A stretch of 64,000 nucleotides of DNA from Streptomyces sp. V1I1. GTDB taxonomy: Bacteria > Actinomycetota > Actinomycetes > Streptomycetales > Streptomycetaceae. How positions within the stretch are numbered: the stretch's first letter is position 1; each line of letters starts with the position of its first letter. Below the pieces are notes generated by a model. That model was not told where the DNA came from, made no database searches, and was given only the letters and a program-made list of their open reading frames with translations. The position numbers and the translations under genes were made by a program. Shown here one piece after another: positions 39,851 through 49,346 of this stretch. The DNA lies in the NCBI RefSeq assembly GCF_030817355.1, contig NZ_JAUSZH010000001.1:7415001-7479000 (forward strand). Direction: 5' to 3'.

Positions 39851-40187
39851 CGGGTGCTGATCGTGGTGACCTTCCTCATCGCCATCGGCGTCATCCACGC
39901 CCCGCGGACGTACGGCGGGCGCTGCTCGCCAGCCGCGCGGCGAACGCCGCGTGGGACGAGGCCTTCGGCCGGGCCGAGCAGGAGCCCGTACGTCATCGAG
40001 GACTCACCCGCAGGGAGGCGGAGGATACCGCGCGAACGGCGGAACCCGCGCTGGGACCGGGTTGAGGAGGCTGGCGGGAGCGCGACACAGGCCCGGCCCC
40101 GACGCCGAAGGACACAGACTGAGCGGTCCGGGGGCGCGCGGACTGAGCGGTCCGGGGCGCGGCGCCGTCGTTCAACGACCAGCATGC

Positions 40188-41222
40188 TCAGGAGTGCAGG
40201 GTCGCCTCGCCCGTGACGTGGATGCCGGTGCGCTGGCCGGGGCGTACGGCAACGGGACCGGCGACTCGGATGTCCACCGGACTCGTCAGCCCGTCGACGT
40301 CGACGGTGACCATGGCGTCGTGGCCGTAGAAGCTCACCTCGGTCACGGTGCCCTGGACTGCCGTTGCGGTTTCGGTGAGTTGCAGTTGCTCGGGCCGCAG
40401 GAGAACGGTCCCGGTGCGGCTGTCCCCGGCGGTCGGTGCGAGGGGCAACCGGCCCAGCGCGGTGGTGGCTGTGCCGTTGGCGGCGGTTGCCGGCAGAAGT
40501 ACGGCGTCGCCGACGAAACGGGCCACCCAGGGGTCGGCGGGGTGCTGGTAGACCTCCTGGGGCGTGTCGCACTGGGCGACCTTCCCGTTTCGTACGACCG
40601 CGACGAGGTCGGCCGTGGAGAGGGCTTCCTGTTGGTCGTGGGTGACCAGAACGGCGGTGGCGCCGGTGGCGTGCAGGGCGGCGCGGACATCTGCCCGGAC
40701 TCCCGCGCGCAGGGAGCTGTCGAGGGCGTTGAACGGCTCATCGAGCAGGACCAGCGCGGGTTTTGGTGCCAGGGCTCGGGCCAGGGCGACGCGTTGCTGC
40801 TGACCGCCGGAGAGTTCATGGGGCATCCGGTTGCCGTATCCGCCCAGGCCGACGAGTTCGAGCATCTCTTCCGACCGGCTGCGGCGCTTGCCGCGATCGG
40901 TGCCGGTCAGGCCGAAGGCGACGTTGCGAGCGACGCTCAAGTGCGGGAAGAGCGCGCCTTCCTGCGGGACGATGCCGATGCTCCGGCTCTCCGGTGGCAG
41001 GTTCAGCCCTGGGGCGGTCAGGGTGCGTCCTGCGACCGTGATGGTGCCCGAGTCGGCGCGCAGGAAGCCGGCGATGATGCGGAGCAGGGTGGTCTTGCCG
41101 CAGCCGGACGGACCGAGCACGGCAGCGAGCGCGCCGCCGGGGACGGTGAGGTCCACCCCCTTGAGGACGGCCGCGTCCGGGCCGTAGGCCTTGGACACTC
41201 CGGTGATCTGCAGAGCGGTCAT
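40188..41222 (-). CDS. Ferric iron ABC transporter ATP-binding protein (FbpC-like)
   Basis: ATPase of 344 residues. Walker A (LGPSGCGKTT), Q-loop (GIVPQEGALFPHLSV), signature (LSGGQQQRVALARAL), Walker B (LVLLDEPFNALD) and the switch His (LVTHDQQEA) are intact, with a C-terminal TOBE-type domain from about 270 (GTVLLRPEQLQL). The PQEGALFPHL Q-loop is typical of iron importers. The ATG at 41220-41222 overlaps the permease stop (ATGA). Last gene of the iron operon. Confidence 0.9.
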   Translation of the reverse strand: MTALQITGVSKAYGPDAAVLKGVDLTVPGGALAAVLGPSGCGKTTLLRIIAGFLRADSGTITVAGRTLTAPGLNLPPESRSIGIVPQEGALFPHLSVARNVAFGLTGTDRGKRRSRSEEMLELVGLGGYGNRMPHELSGGQQQRVALARALAPKPALVLLDEPFNALDSSLRAGVRADVRAALHATGATAVLVTHDQQEALSTADLVAVVRNGKVAQCDTPQEVYQHPADPWVARFVGDAVLLPATAANGTATTALGRLPLAPTAGDSRTGTVLLRPEQLQLTETATAVQGTVTEVSFYGHDAMVTVDVDGLTSPVDIRVAGPVAVRPGQRTGIHVTGEATLHS

Positions 41223-42808
41223 GTGCGGTGCCTCCCGAGGAGGTAGGAGGGGACGGCGGCCAGCAGGATCAGGATGGCGGCGTACGGGGCGGCGGCGGCG
41301 AACGATCCTGTTCCGGTCTCCGTCCACAGGCGGGTGGCGAGGGTGTCCATACCGGTGGGGCGCAGCAGCAGGGTGGCGGGCAGTTCCTTCATGCAGACCA
41401 CGAAGGTCAGGGCGGCCCCGGCGGCGACGCCGGGTGCGGCCAGCGGCACGGTGATCTCACGCAGGACGCGCAGCGGGCTGCGGCCGAGTGAGCGTGCGAC
41501 GTCCTCCAGGACAGGTGGGGCCTGGAGCACGGCGGTGCGGGTGGCGGCCACCGCCACGGGCAGGAAGAGCACGGCGTACGCGCAGACCAGCAACGGGAGT
41601 TCCTGGTAGAGCGGTTCGGCGTAGCGGACGGCGAAGAAGACCAGGGACAGCGCGACGGTGATGCCCGGCAGGGCGTGGCCCGCGTAGGCGGACTGTTCCA
41701 GCAGATGCGCGGTCCGGCCCCGGTGGCGGGCGGCGATCACCCCGACGGGCAGGGCGAGCAGCGTGGTGAGTGCGGCGCCCGCGGCGGCGATGCCGAGCGT
41801 CGTGGCCGCGATGTCGAGAAGTCCGGCCGGGTCCCAGGTCGCGGAGTTGCCGACGGCCAGCCAGTATCCGAGCGTGGCCAGCGGAGTGACCACGGCGACG
41901 GCCGTGACCGCCGCGCACCAGGCCAGCGCGGGCACCCGCCACCGGCCCAGCGGTGCGGGCACGGCGCGGCGTGCTGTGCCGGTACCGGTCCTGGCGTGCC
42001 CCGCGCGTCCCCGCGTACGCGCCTCAAGGGCGACCAGTGCCACTGTCATCACCACCAGCACGACGCTCAGCGCGGCGGCCGGGGTGCGGTCGAAACTTGA
42101 CCGGTAGGACGTGTAGATGCCGCGGGTGAAGGTGTCGTAGCGCATCAGGGAGACCGCGCCGAAGTCGGACAGCACATACAGCGCGACCAGCACCGCGCCT
42201 CCCGCCGCCGCGGGGCGAATCTGGGGCAGCGTGACACGCAGGAAGGTCCGCAGCGGCCCGAGGCCGAGCGAGCGGGACACTTCTTCCTGTGCCGGATCGG
42301 TGCCGCGCAGCGCCGCAGTGACCGGCAGGTAGACGTACGGGAAGCTGACCAGCGTCAGCGCCAGCGCGGCTCCCGAGAAGCCCGCCAGTTCCGGGAAGGC
42401 GGAGAGCCAGGCGAAGGCCGCGACATAGCTCGGCACGGCCAGCGGCAGGGTGACCAGCACCGACCAGACGCGGGCGCCGGGCAGCGAGGTCCGCACGGTC
42501 AGCCAGGCCAGCGAGACACCCAGGAGCAGGCAGGCCGTCACAACGACGGCGGCGAGCCCGAGACTGCGGCCGAGCAGCTGGGCGGTGCGCTCATTGGCGA
42601 CGACGTTCCAGGCGAAGCCGGGGCCGCGTTCCAGGGAGCGCACCGCGAGATAGCCGAGCGGCAGCAGCGCGAACAGCGCGGCGACAGTGGCCGGCACCAG
42701 CAGGACGGCCGGCGGTCGGCGCCCAGCACTCAGCCGCCCGGCCGGCGCGGGAGTGCCGGCCGGGCGGGCAGCGGGATCCGTCCGGACGACGGGATCCTTG
42801 GCGTGCAT
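41219..42808 (-). CDS. Ferric iron ABC transporter permease (FbpB-like, two-domain)
   Basis: Membrane protein of 529 residues with two permease domains and about twelve helices. EAA-type loops are visible as EEVSRSLGLGPLRTFLRVTL (about residue 190) and EDVARSLGRSPLRVLREITV (about residue 445). This fused layout is the norm for FbpB/AfuB. It moves ferric iron delivered by the binding protein encoded upstream. The ATG is at 42806-42808, six bases after the binding protein stop. Confidence 0.9.
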   Translation of the reverse strand: MHAKDPVVRTDPAARPAGTPAPAGRLSAGRRPPAVLLVPATVAALFALLPLGYLAVRSLERGPGFAWNVVANERTAQLLGRSLGLAAVVVTACLLLGVSLAWLTVRTSLPGARVWSVLVTLPLAVPSYVAAFAWLSAFPELAGFSGAALALTLVSFPYVYLPVTAALRGTDPAQEEVSRSLGLGPLRTFLRVTLPQIRPAAAGGAVLVALYVLSDFGAVSLMRYDTFTRGIYTSYRSSFDRTPAAALSVVLVVMTVALVALEARTRGRAGHARTGTGTARRAVPAPLGRWRVPALAWCAAVTAVAVVTPLATLGYWLAVGNSATWDPAGLLDIAATTLGIAAAGAALTTLLALPVGVIAARHRGRTAHLLEQSAYAGHALPGITVALSLVFFAVRYAEPLYQELPLLVCAYAVLFLPVAVAATRTAVLQAPPVLEDVARSLGRSPLRVLREITVPLAAPGVAAGAALTFVVCMKELPATLLLRPTGMDTLATRLWTETGTGSFAAAAPYAAILILLAAVPSYLLGRHRT

Positions 42809-42814
42809 GACGGC

Positions 42815-43834
42815 TCAGACCATCCCGGCATCCTGCAGCATCTTCAGGGTCTCCTGAAGCGATTCGAGCTTGCCGAGGTCGATCTTGGGGGCGTCGAGGG
42901 AGTCCAGCGGCGGCAGGTCCTTGACCGTGCTGGTGACGCCGGCGGCCAGCGGGTATTCCTTGGTGTCCTCGGCGAAGTAGGTCTGCGCCTTCTTCGAGAG
43001 CAGGAAGTCGACGGCCTTCTGGGCCACGGGGGCCTGGTCGCTGCCCTTGAGGATGCCGACTCCGGCTGCGTTCACGAGGGCGCCAGGGTCGCCGCCCGGC
43101 AGGAAGTGGATCTTTGCGCCCACCTTGTCCTCGCCCTTCTCGGCGACCTGCTCGTACCAGTAGTAGTGGTTGACCAGGCCGAGGGAGACCTCGCCCTCCC
43201 CGACCGCGTCCAGCACCTTGAGGTTGTTCTCGTACACCTTCGGATCGTTGGCCTTCAGGCCCTTCAGCCAGGTGCGGGTGGCTTCGTCGCCCTCCAGGAC
43301 GCGCATGCCCGTGACGAAGGCCTGGAAGGAGGCGTTGGTCGGGACGTATCCGATCTTGCCCTTCCACTCCGGCTTGGTCAGCTCGTGGACGCTGTCCGGC
43401 ACTTTGGTGACCTTGCCAGGGTTGTACGCGAGGACGCGCACGCGCCCGGAGGTGCCCACCCAGTCGCCCGCGCCGCCGCGGAACGCCGCGTCGACCTGGT
43501 CCAGCGACGTCTGCGGCAGCTTCTGCAGACGGCCCTTCCTGGAGAGGGCTCCAAGGGCTCCGGCGTCCTGGGAGAAGAACAGCCCGGCCTTGGTCTTGTC
43601 GCCCTCCTCCAGGATCTGGGCAGCCAGCTCGGCGCTGTCGCCGTAGCGGACAGCGACCTTGGTGCCGACAGCCTTCTCCAGCTCGTCCAGCAGCGGTTTG
43701 ACCAGCTTCTCGTTGCGGCCGGAGTAGATGACGAGCCCGGCGTCGTCTTCGTCGTTGCCGCAGCCCGCGAGCGCGGGCAGAAGCAGGGCTGCCGCGACGA
43801 GCGCGGTCAGACGTCGGACCAAGGGGCGTCGCAT
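42815..43834 (-). CDS. Ferric iron-binding lipoprotein (FbpA-like)
   Basis: Protein of 339 residues with a lipobox (LLLPALAGC, Cys about 25). The mature part is a class of periplasmic iron-binding fold: LVIYSGRNEKLVKPLLDELE at the start, FFSQDAGALGALSRKG, and the Tyr pair in LVNHYYWYEQVAEKG that binds ferric iron in FbpA relatives. It heads the binding protein-permease-ATPase operon and lies 105 bp downstream of a DtxR/IdeR-type box, so iron repression is expected. Confidence 0.92.
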   Translation of the reverse strand: MRRPLVRRLTALVAAALLLPALAGCGNDEDDAGLVIYSGRNEKLVKPLLDELEKAVGTKVAVRYGDSAELAAQILEEGDKTKAGLFFSQDAGALGALSRKGRLQKLPQTSLDQVDAAFRGGAGDWVGTSGRVRVLAYNPGKVTKVPDSVHELTKPEWKGKIGYVPTNASFQAFVTGMRVLEGDEATRTWLKGLKANDPKVYENNLKVLDAVGEGEVSLGLVNHYYWYEQVAEKGEDKVGAKIHFLPGGDPGALVNAAGVGILKGSDQAPVAQKAVDFLLSKKAQTYFAEDTKEYPLAAGVTSTVKDLPPLDSLDAPKIDLGKLESLQETLKMLQDAGMV

Positions 43835-43938
43835 GAGAGAAGCCTTCCTGCGTGGCTCACTTCCGTCGCCGCACGTCGCGTCGTCAGGGAGCGAGCGGCG
43901 TAGCGGTGCCGCGGAGGAACCTTTGAACGCCCTATGAA

Positions 43939-43957
43939 TAAGGTAAAGCTAACCTAA
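43939..43957. promoter_or_regulatory. DtxR/IdeR (DmdR)-type iron box upstream of the iron importer
   Basis: On the minus strand the 19 bases read TTAGGTTAGCTTTACCTTA, close to the iron-box consensus TTAGGTTAGGCTAACCTAA. It lies about 105 bp upstream of the FbpA-like start in an otherwise GC-rich region. The regulator (DmdR/IdeR) is encoded elsewhere; its action here is inferred from the motif. Confidence 0.85.
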
Positions 43958-44078
43958 TCGTCAAGGGTGACGTACACAACAGGTCCGCGGTGGGCGACCG
44001 GGCGGCGAAGCCGACCCTACCGGCGGCTGTTCTGTGGATCTTCAGTGGATCGGCCGTGACTGTGCTGTGACTATCAAA

Positions 44079-44097
44079 TAAAGTAAGGCTTTCCTAA
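44079..44097. promoter_or_regulatory. DtxR/IdeR (DmdR)-type iron box at the start of the A-T-acyltransferase gene
   Basis: TAAAGTAAGGCTTTCCTAA matches 14 of 19 positions of the iron-box consensus. It ends nine bases before the GTG start at 44107, so it should overlap the promoter or transcription start of a leaderless or very short-leader message. Confidence 0.7.
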
Positions 44098-44106
44098 GAT
44101 GCGCTC

Positions 44107-46704
44107 GTGATAGCGCCTTCCGGCCTGCTCCCAGGCACCAAGACCGTCCCGTTCGCCCGCAGTCTCGCGGCCCACGGCGACCGCACGGCGGTCATCACCG
44201 CCGACGGCGCGGTGTCCTACCGTGAGCTCGCCGCACGGGTGACCGAGACCGCACGCCGCCTCGGCCCGGAACGGCGCCTTGTCCTCCTCGTCGGCGCCAA
44301 CACGGTCGACGCTCTTGTTGTCCACCTGGCGGCGCTGGCCGCGGGGCACCCCGTCCTGCTGGCGCCGGGCGACCATGCCGAAGCCGTGCAGTCGCTGACC
44401 GACGCCTACAACCCGGACGTCGTGGCACGCCCCGACGGCGGCGCATGGGTGCTCGACGAGCGACGCGCGGTCTCAGCGCACACCCTGCACCCGGACCTCG
44501 CGCTGCTGCTCAGCACCTCAGGCTCCACGGGATCACCCAAACTCGTCCGCCTGTCGCACGAGAACCTGCAGGCCAACGCGGAATCCATCGCGGAATACCT
44601 GGGCATCCGTGACAGCGACCGCGCGGCCACGACCCTGCCCATGCACTACTGCTACGGCCTCTCCGTCATCCACAGCCATCTGCTGCGCGGCGCCGGCCTG
44701 ATCCTCACCGACCTGTCGGTCGCCGACGCCTCCTTCTGGGAGCTGTTCCGGACCGGCCGAGGTTCGACGCTGGCCGGGGTTCCCTACACCTTCGACCTGC
44801 TCGACCGGGTCGGCTTCGCCACGATGGAGCTGCCGCATCTGCGTTACGTCACCCAGGCGGGCGGGCGGCTGGCGCCCGACCGGGTTGCGCACTACGCGGC
44901 CCTGGGCCGGGCCGCAGGCTGGGACCTGTTCGTCATGTACGGCCAGACCGAGGCGACGGCCCGCATGGCGTACCTGCCACCGGACCTCGCTCACGCCCAT
45001 CCCGAGGCGGCCGGTGTCGCGATCCCCGGCGGCTCCTTCCGGTTGCAGCCGCTGCCGGACTGGCCCGGCCAGGACACCGGCGAGCTGGTGTACGCGGGCC
45101 CCAACGTCATGCTCGGCTACGCCGAAAGCCCTGACGACCTCGGGCTGGGCCGGTCCATCGACGAGCTGCACACCGGTGACATCGCCCGGCGCACCCCCGA
45201 CGGGCTCTACGAACTGCTCGGGCGGCGAAGCCGGTTCGTGAAGATCCTCGGCCTGCGGATCGATCCGCAACAGGTCGAGGCGATGCTCGAGAAGCACGGC
45301 ATCACCTCCTGCTGCACCGGTGACGACGACGAGTTGGTAGTGGCCGTCTCGGGCGATCCGGACGCTGTCGACGCGGTGCGCGTGCGGCGGATGGTGACCG
45401 GCGAATGCGGCCTGCCGGCCCGCGCCGTGCGTGTCCGTGTCCTCGCCGAACTGCCCCGGCTCGCCACGGGAAAGGCCGACTACCGGGCCATACGCGAACT
45501 GACCCGGCCCGAGGCGTCCGCAGAGGCGGCGAAAACCGTACCGGCCCGGCGGACGACGCCCGCCGGACCCGTTGACCTGTGCCGGCTGTACGCGGAGATT
45601 CTCGACCGGGACCAGGTCACAGAGGACAGCAGCTTCGTCAGCCTGGGCGGCGACTCGCTGTCGCACGTCGAGATGTCACTGAACCTCGAGGAGGCGCTCG
45701 GCCATCTGCCCGACAACTGGCACACGCTCCCGATCCGTGAGCTCAGGAAGCCGTCGGGGCAGCCGGCCGAGGACCGGCCGAAAACCCGCCGCCGCACCCT
45801 GGAGACCGGGGTCGCCCTGCGCGCCGTCGCCATCGTGCTGATCGTCGGCTCGCACATCCATCTCTTCATGGTCAAGGGCGGCGCCCATGTGCTGCTGGGA
45901 GTCGCCGGGTACAACTTCGCCCGCTTCCACCTCACTTCGGCCGACCGCCGCGAGCGCCTGCGGAACCTCGGGCGGAGCATCACACGGATCGCCGCGCCGA
46001 GCGTGGCCTGGCTGGCGCTGATGCTGCTGGTCACCGACGACTATCGGCTCACCGACGTCCTGCTGCTCACCAGCCTCCTCGGACCGCACACCGGCTTCTG
46101 GTTCATCGAGGCCCTGGTCTACATCCTGGCGGCCGTCGCCGCCGTGCTCGCCGTACCGCTCGTGGACCGCACCGAGAGGCGCTTCCCCTTCGCCGTTCCC
46201 GCGGCCCTGATGACGCTCGGGCTGATCGGGCGCTACGACCTCTTCGGCCTCGACGCCCGCGGCCACATTCCGCTGGCGGTCACCGTCTTCTGGCTCTTCG
46301 CCATGGGGTGGGCCGCCGCGAAGGCGGTCACTGTGCGGCAGCGGCTGCTGGTGACGGTCGCAGCCATGGCGACAGTTCCGGGCTTCTTCGGGCAGCCGGC
46401 CCGCGAGGCGGTCATCATCGCCGGCCTCGCACTCCTGGTGTGGGTGCGGAATCTGCCGAGTCTGGCCTCCGTCAACCGAGTGGCAGGCGTACTGGCCGGC
46501 AGCTCTCTCTACATCTACGTGACGCACTGGCAGGTCTTCCCGCGACTGGACGACCAGTTCGCGGTGGTGTCGATGATCGCCTCACTCCTCGTCGGCATCG
46601 CATACGCCGCCTTGGCGACCAGGGTGATGCGGTGGCGGCCGTTTTCACGAGAGCGGTGGATCAAGCTCCGTTCACGGCGGGGGAGCATGGGCTCGGTCCC
46701 GTGA
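44107..46704 (+). CDS. Adenylation-carrier-acyltransferase-3 protein, iron-regulated
   Basis: Chain of 865 residues with three parts. Residues 15-470 are an AMP-forming ligase (LLLSTSGSTGSPKLVRLSHE; FVMYGQTEATARMAYLP; ELHTGDIARRTPDGLYELLG; LATGKADYRAIREL with the catalytic Lys). Residues 490-560 are a carrier domain with S517 in VSLGGDSLSHVEM. From about 570 it is an acyltransferase-3 membrane domain (LRAVAIVLIVGSHIHLF with the conserved His, and about nine further helices). Such a chain could activate an acyl or amino acid, load it on its own carrier and transfer it across or at the membrane. Substrate and acceptor are unknown. The iron box suggests a role in iron limitation. Its 3' end overlaps pcaD by 44 bp. 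Confidence 0.82.
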   Translation: MIAPSGLLPGTKTVPFARSLAAHGDRTAVITADGAVSYRELAARVTETARRLGPERRLVLLVGANTVDALVVHLAALAAGHPVLLAPGDHAEAVQSLTDAYNPDVVARPDGGAWVLDERRAVSAHTLHPDLALLLSTSGSTGSPKLVRLSHENLQANAESIAEYLGIRDSDRAATTLPMHYCYGLSVIHSHLLRGAGLILTDLSVADASFWELFRTGRGSTLAGVPYTFDLLDRVGFATMELPHLRYVTQAGGRLAPDRVAHYAALGRAAGWDLFVMYGQTEATARMAYLPPDLAHAHPEAAGVAIPGGSFRLQPLPDWPGQDTGELVYAGPNVMLGYAESPDDLGLGRSIDELHTGDIARRTPDGLYELLGRRSRFVKILGLRIDPQQVEAMLEKHGITSCCTGDDDELVVAVSGDPDAVDAVRVRRMVTGECGLPARAVRVRVLAELPRLATGKADYRAIRELTRPEASAEAAKTVPARRTTPAGPVDLCRLYAEILDRDQVTEDSSFVSLGGDSLSHVEMSLNLEEALGHLPDNWHTLPIRELRKPSGQPAEDRPKTRRRTLETGVALRAVAIVLIVGSHIHLFMVKGGAHVLLGVAGYNFARFHLTSADRRERLRNLGRSITRIAAPSVAWLALMLLVTDDYRLTDVLLLTSLLGPHTGFWFIEALVYILAAVAAVLAVPLVDRTERRFPFAVPAALMTLGLIGRYDLFGLDARGHIPLAVTVFWLFAMGWAAAKAVTVRQRLLVTVAAMATVPGFFGQPAREAVIIAGLALLVWVRNLPSLASVNRVAGVLAGSSLYIYVTHWQVFPRLDDQFAVVSMIASLLVGIAYAALATRVMRWRPFSRERWIKLRSRRGSMGSVP

Positions 46705-47455
46705 CCGTGAAGTGGGCGCGCAGGGCGGCGAGTACGGCATCCGGGCGCTCGGCGGGGGCGAGGTGGGAGGCGTGCGCGAGTTCGGTGAGTGTGGCGCCGG
46801 GGACGGCGTCGGTGATCTCCCGGGCATGAACGGGCGGGGTGGCAGGGTCGTCCCGGCCCGCGATCACCAGCGTAGGGGCGGTGATCGACGGCAGCACATC
46901 GCGCACGTCGTACGTGGCCACGGCATCGCAACAGGCTGCGTACGCCCCCGCGTCGGTGTGCCGAAGGTCGTCCAACAGGCCAGGCACCGTGAAGCCGGGA
47001 GTGAACCAGCGTGAGGCAGCCGTCCGGGCGATCGGGCCCGTGCCTTCGCGACGTACCAGCGCTGCCCGCTCGCGCCACGGCGCGGCGTCGCCGAAGTGCG
47101 CCGAGGAGCAGACCACGGCGAGTCGGTCGATCCGCTCGGGGTGGTGTGCGGCGAGCCACAGGCCGACGGCTCCGCCGAGTGAGACTCCGGCGTACGAGAA
47201 GCGGTCGACGCCCAGCGAGTCGGCGAGCCCGAGTACGAGTCCGGAGAGGTCGGCGACTGTCGCTCCGGGGCCGATCTGGTCCGCGGGGGAGCCGCCGTGG
47301 CCGGGCAGGTCCCACCGTACGACCCGGTGTCCGGTCGAGAGCTCGGGCGCGACGCCGTCCCACAGGGCCGTGGAGGTGCCGAGGGACGGGCCGAGCAGGA
47401 GCGGGGGAGCGGTGGCGGGGCCTTCGCAACGATGGTGCAGCAGCCTGTCGTTCAT
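46661..47455 (-). CDS. pcaD: 3-Oxoadipate enol-lactonase
   Basis: Alpha/beta hydrolase of 264 residues that converts beta-ketoadipate enol-lactone to beta-ketoadipate. Visible are the oxyanion region (LLLGPSLGTSTALWD), the nucleophile elbow YAGVSLGGAVGLWLA, the acid region LVIAGRDDPATPPVH and the catalytic His in ELAHASHLAPAERPDAV. No fused PcaC decarboxylase domain is present. The ATG overlaps the pcaB stop (ATGA). The last 44 bp overlap the 3' end of the oppositely transcribed acyltransferase gene. Confidence 0.9.
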   Translation of the reverse strand: MNDRLLHHRCEGPATAPPLLLGPSLGTSTALWDGVAPELSTGHRVVRWDLPGHGGSPADQIGPGATVADLSGLVLGLADSLGVDRFSYAGVSLGGAVGLWLAAHHPERIDRLAVVCSSAHFGDAAPWRERAALVRREGTGPIARTAASRWFTPGFTVPGLLDDLRHTDAGAYAACCDAVATYDVRDVLPSITAPTLVIAGRDDPATPPVHAREITDAVPGATLTELAHASHLAPAERPDAVLAALRAHFTVTGPSPCSPAVNGA

Positions 47456-48789
47456 CGGCGTTCCAATGCGCGGTCGGTGAGGGTACCGGCGGATCCGGTG
47501 TAGCGGGCGGGGTCGGTGAGTTCGGCCGGCAGGAGCCCGACCAGGCCCGGGACTTCGCCGAGGACATCCGTGAGGCTTTCGCCTTTCGCACGGGCCCGTT
47601 CGGCGGCGGTGGCCAGGAGCCCCTTCGCGCGGGCCCGGCCCAGACGAGCGCCGAGGACCGCGGCCAGGCGCTCCGAGACGATCAACCCGTCGGTGAGATC
47701 GAGGTGTTCGCGCATCAGATCCGGATGGACCCGCAGGCCTTCGGTGAGTTCGGCGGCATCCCGGGCGGCGCCCCCGACGAGCCGCAGCAGGTCGCGCAGT
47801 GGCTCCCACTCGGCGTGCCAGGCGCCGGCCGGCCGCTCGTCCTCGGCCGCCATCGAGGCGTACAGCACGGAGGCGAGGGCGGGAGCCCGTCGCGCGGCCG
47901 CAGCGACGAGCGTGGCGCGTACCGGGTTGGCCTTGTGTGGCATTGCGGATGAGCCACCGCCGCGGCCCTCGCGCACCTCACCGATCTCGGTGCGGGAGAG
48001 GGTGAGCACATCGACGGCCGCCTTGCCCAGTGCCCCCGCCGTGAAAGCGAGGGCGCCCGCGAGGTCGGCGACCGGAGTGCGCAGGGTGTGCCAGGGCAGC
48101 GGCGGCTCCCTGAGCCCGGTCTCCTGCGCGTACGCGGCCACCAGTCGTGGTCCCACCACCTCGCCGGTGTCCGCCCAGGCGCTGAAGGCCGCCAAAGTGC
48201 CTGCCGCGCCGCCGAGTTGGGCAGGCAGGGACTCCCGTACAGCAGCGAGGCGGTCGCGGGCGTCCAGCACCAGTGACCGCCAGCCGGCCGCCTTCAGCCC
48301 GAACGTGGTCGGCACGGCGTGCTGGGTGAGTGTGCGGCCCGGCATCACCGTGTCGCGGTGCTCCCGGGCCAGCCGCTCCAGCGCGCCGGAGGTCCGTCCG
48401 AGGTCGTCGAGGATGAGGGACAGCGTCCGCGAGGCGACCAGCATCGCCGCCGTGTCGAGGATGTCCTGACTGGTGGCTCCCCGGTGGACATACTCGGCCG
48501 CCTCATGCGGCACCGCGGCGGTCAGGTCCCCGACCAGCGGGATCACCGGATTGCCGCCGGAGCGGGCGCGCAGAGCCACGTCGCGTACGTCGAAGTGGGC
48601 CGCGTCCGCCGCTGAAGTCACCGCCCGGGCCGCTTCCTCGGGCGCGAGCCCGCACGCTGCCTGCGCGCGAGTGAGCGCCGCCTCGGCATCGAGCATCGCC
48701 TGGAGGAACGCGGCGTCGGAGGTGGCGGACTCGGCGGGGGAGCCCGCCCGCCCGGGGGCCAGCAGTCCGTCGTCGCTCTCGTACGTCAT
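47452..48789 (-). CDS. pcaB: 3-Carboxy-cis,cis-muconate cycloisomerase
   Basis: Protein of 445 residues of the fumarase/aspartase superfamily. The signature GGSSAMPHKANPVRATL holds the catalytic Ser loop; other conserved blocks are EYVHRGATSQDILDTAAML and GRTLTQHAVPTTFGLKAAGW. It cyclises carboxymuconate formed by PcaHG. The ATG at 48787-48789 is five bases from the pcaG stop; the stop overlaps pcaD. Confidence 0.93.
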   Translation of the reverse strand: MTYESDDGLLAPGRAGSPAESATSDAAFLQAMLDAEAALTRAQAACGLAPEEAARAVTSAADAAHFDVRDVALRARSGGNPVIPLVGDLTAAVPHEAAEYVHRGATSQDILDTAAMLVASRTLSLILDDLGRTSGALERLAREHRDTVMPGRTLTQHAVPTTFGLKAAGWRSLVLDARDRLAAVRESLPAQLGGAAGTLAAFSAWADTGEVVGPRLVAAYAQETGLREPPLPWHTLRTPVADLAGALAFTAGALGKAAVDVLTLSRTEIGEVREGRGGGSSAMPHKANPVRATLVAAAARRAPALASVLYASMAAEDERPAGAWHAEWEPLRDLLRLVGGAARDAAELTEGLRVHPDLMREHLDLTDGLIVSERLAAVLGARLGRARAKGLLATAAERARAKGESLTDVLGEVPGLVGLLPAELTDPARYTGSAGTLTDRALERR

Positions 48790-48794
48790 CGGAA

Positions 48795-49346
48795 TCAGAA
48801 CTCCAGGAAGACCGTTTCGCCGTCGCCCTGCAGGCGGACGTCGAAGCGGTACGTGCCGTGCGGTCCGGAGTGGGCGATCAGTGTTGCCCGCCGGGCCGGT
48901 TCGAGTGTGTCGAGGAGTGCGTCCCCGGGCGTGTCCTCCAGATAGGCGCGTGTGTACAGGTGGTGCAGCAAACCGCGGGCGAAAACGGCGACGCAGATGT
49001 ACGGGACTCCGCCGGGCGGAAGCGTACGGACGGCCCAGCGACCGTCGGCATCGGTCGGCACCCGGCCGAAACCGGTGAAGTCCACGCCGTCGCGGCCGAC
49101 GACCCTGCCGGTGACGGGGTCGTGGCGCAGCGATCCCGGCCGTCCCGTGCGGGAGCCGTCCGGAGCGGGCTGCCAGGTCTCGACGAGCGCGTCCGGTACG
49201 GGGTTTCCGGCACCGTCGTACACATGGCCGTGCAGGGTGATGGTGTCGGGGTGGCCTGCTGGGGCGACCTCGCCGCCGCCGGTGAACGGCAGGGCGTATC
49301 CGTAGAACGGGCCGACGGTCTGCGAAGGCGTGGGCGGCGTGGACAT
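48795..49346 (-). CDS. pcaG: Protocatechuate 3,4-dioxygenase alpha subunit
   Basis: Intradiol dioxygenase subunit of 183 residues (PSQTVGPFYGYALPF at the start; GRVPTDADGRWAVRTLPPGG; YICVAVFARGLLHHLYTRAY). As in other alpha subunits, the iron ligands are not complete; it pairs with PcaH. The ATG at 49344-49346 overlaps the pcaH stop (TGATG). The assembled enzyme opens protocatechuate to carboxymuconate. Confidence 0.92.
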   Translation of the reverse strand: MSTPPTPSQTVGPFYGYALPFTGGGEVAPAGHPDTITLHGHVYDGAGNPVPDALVETWQPAPDGSRTGRPGSLRHDPVTGRVVGRDGVDFTGFGRVPTDADGRWAVRTLPPGGVPYICVAVFARGLLHHLYTRAYLEDTPGDALLDTLEPARRATLIAHSGPHGTYRFDVRLQGDGETVFLEF

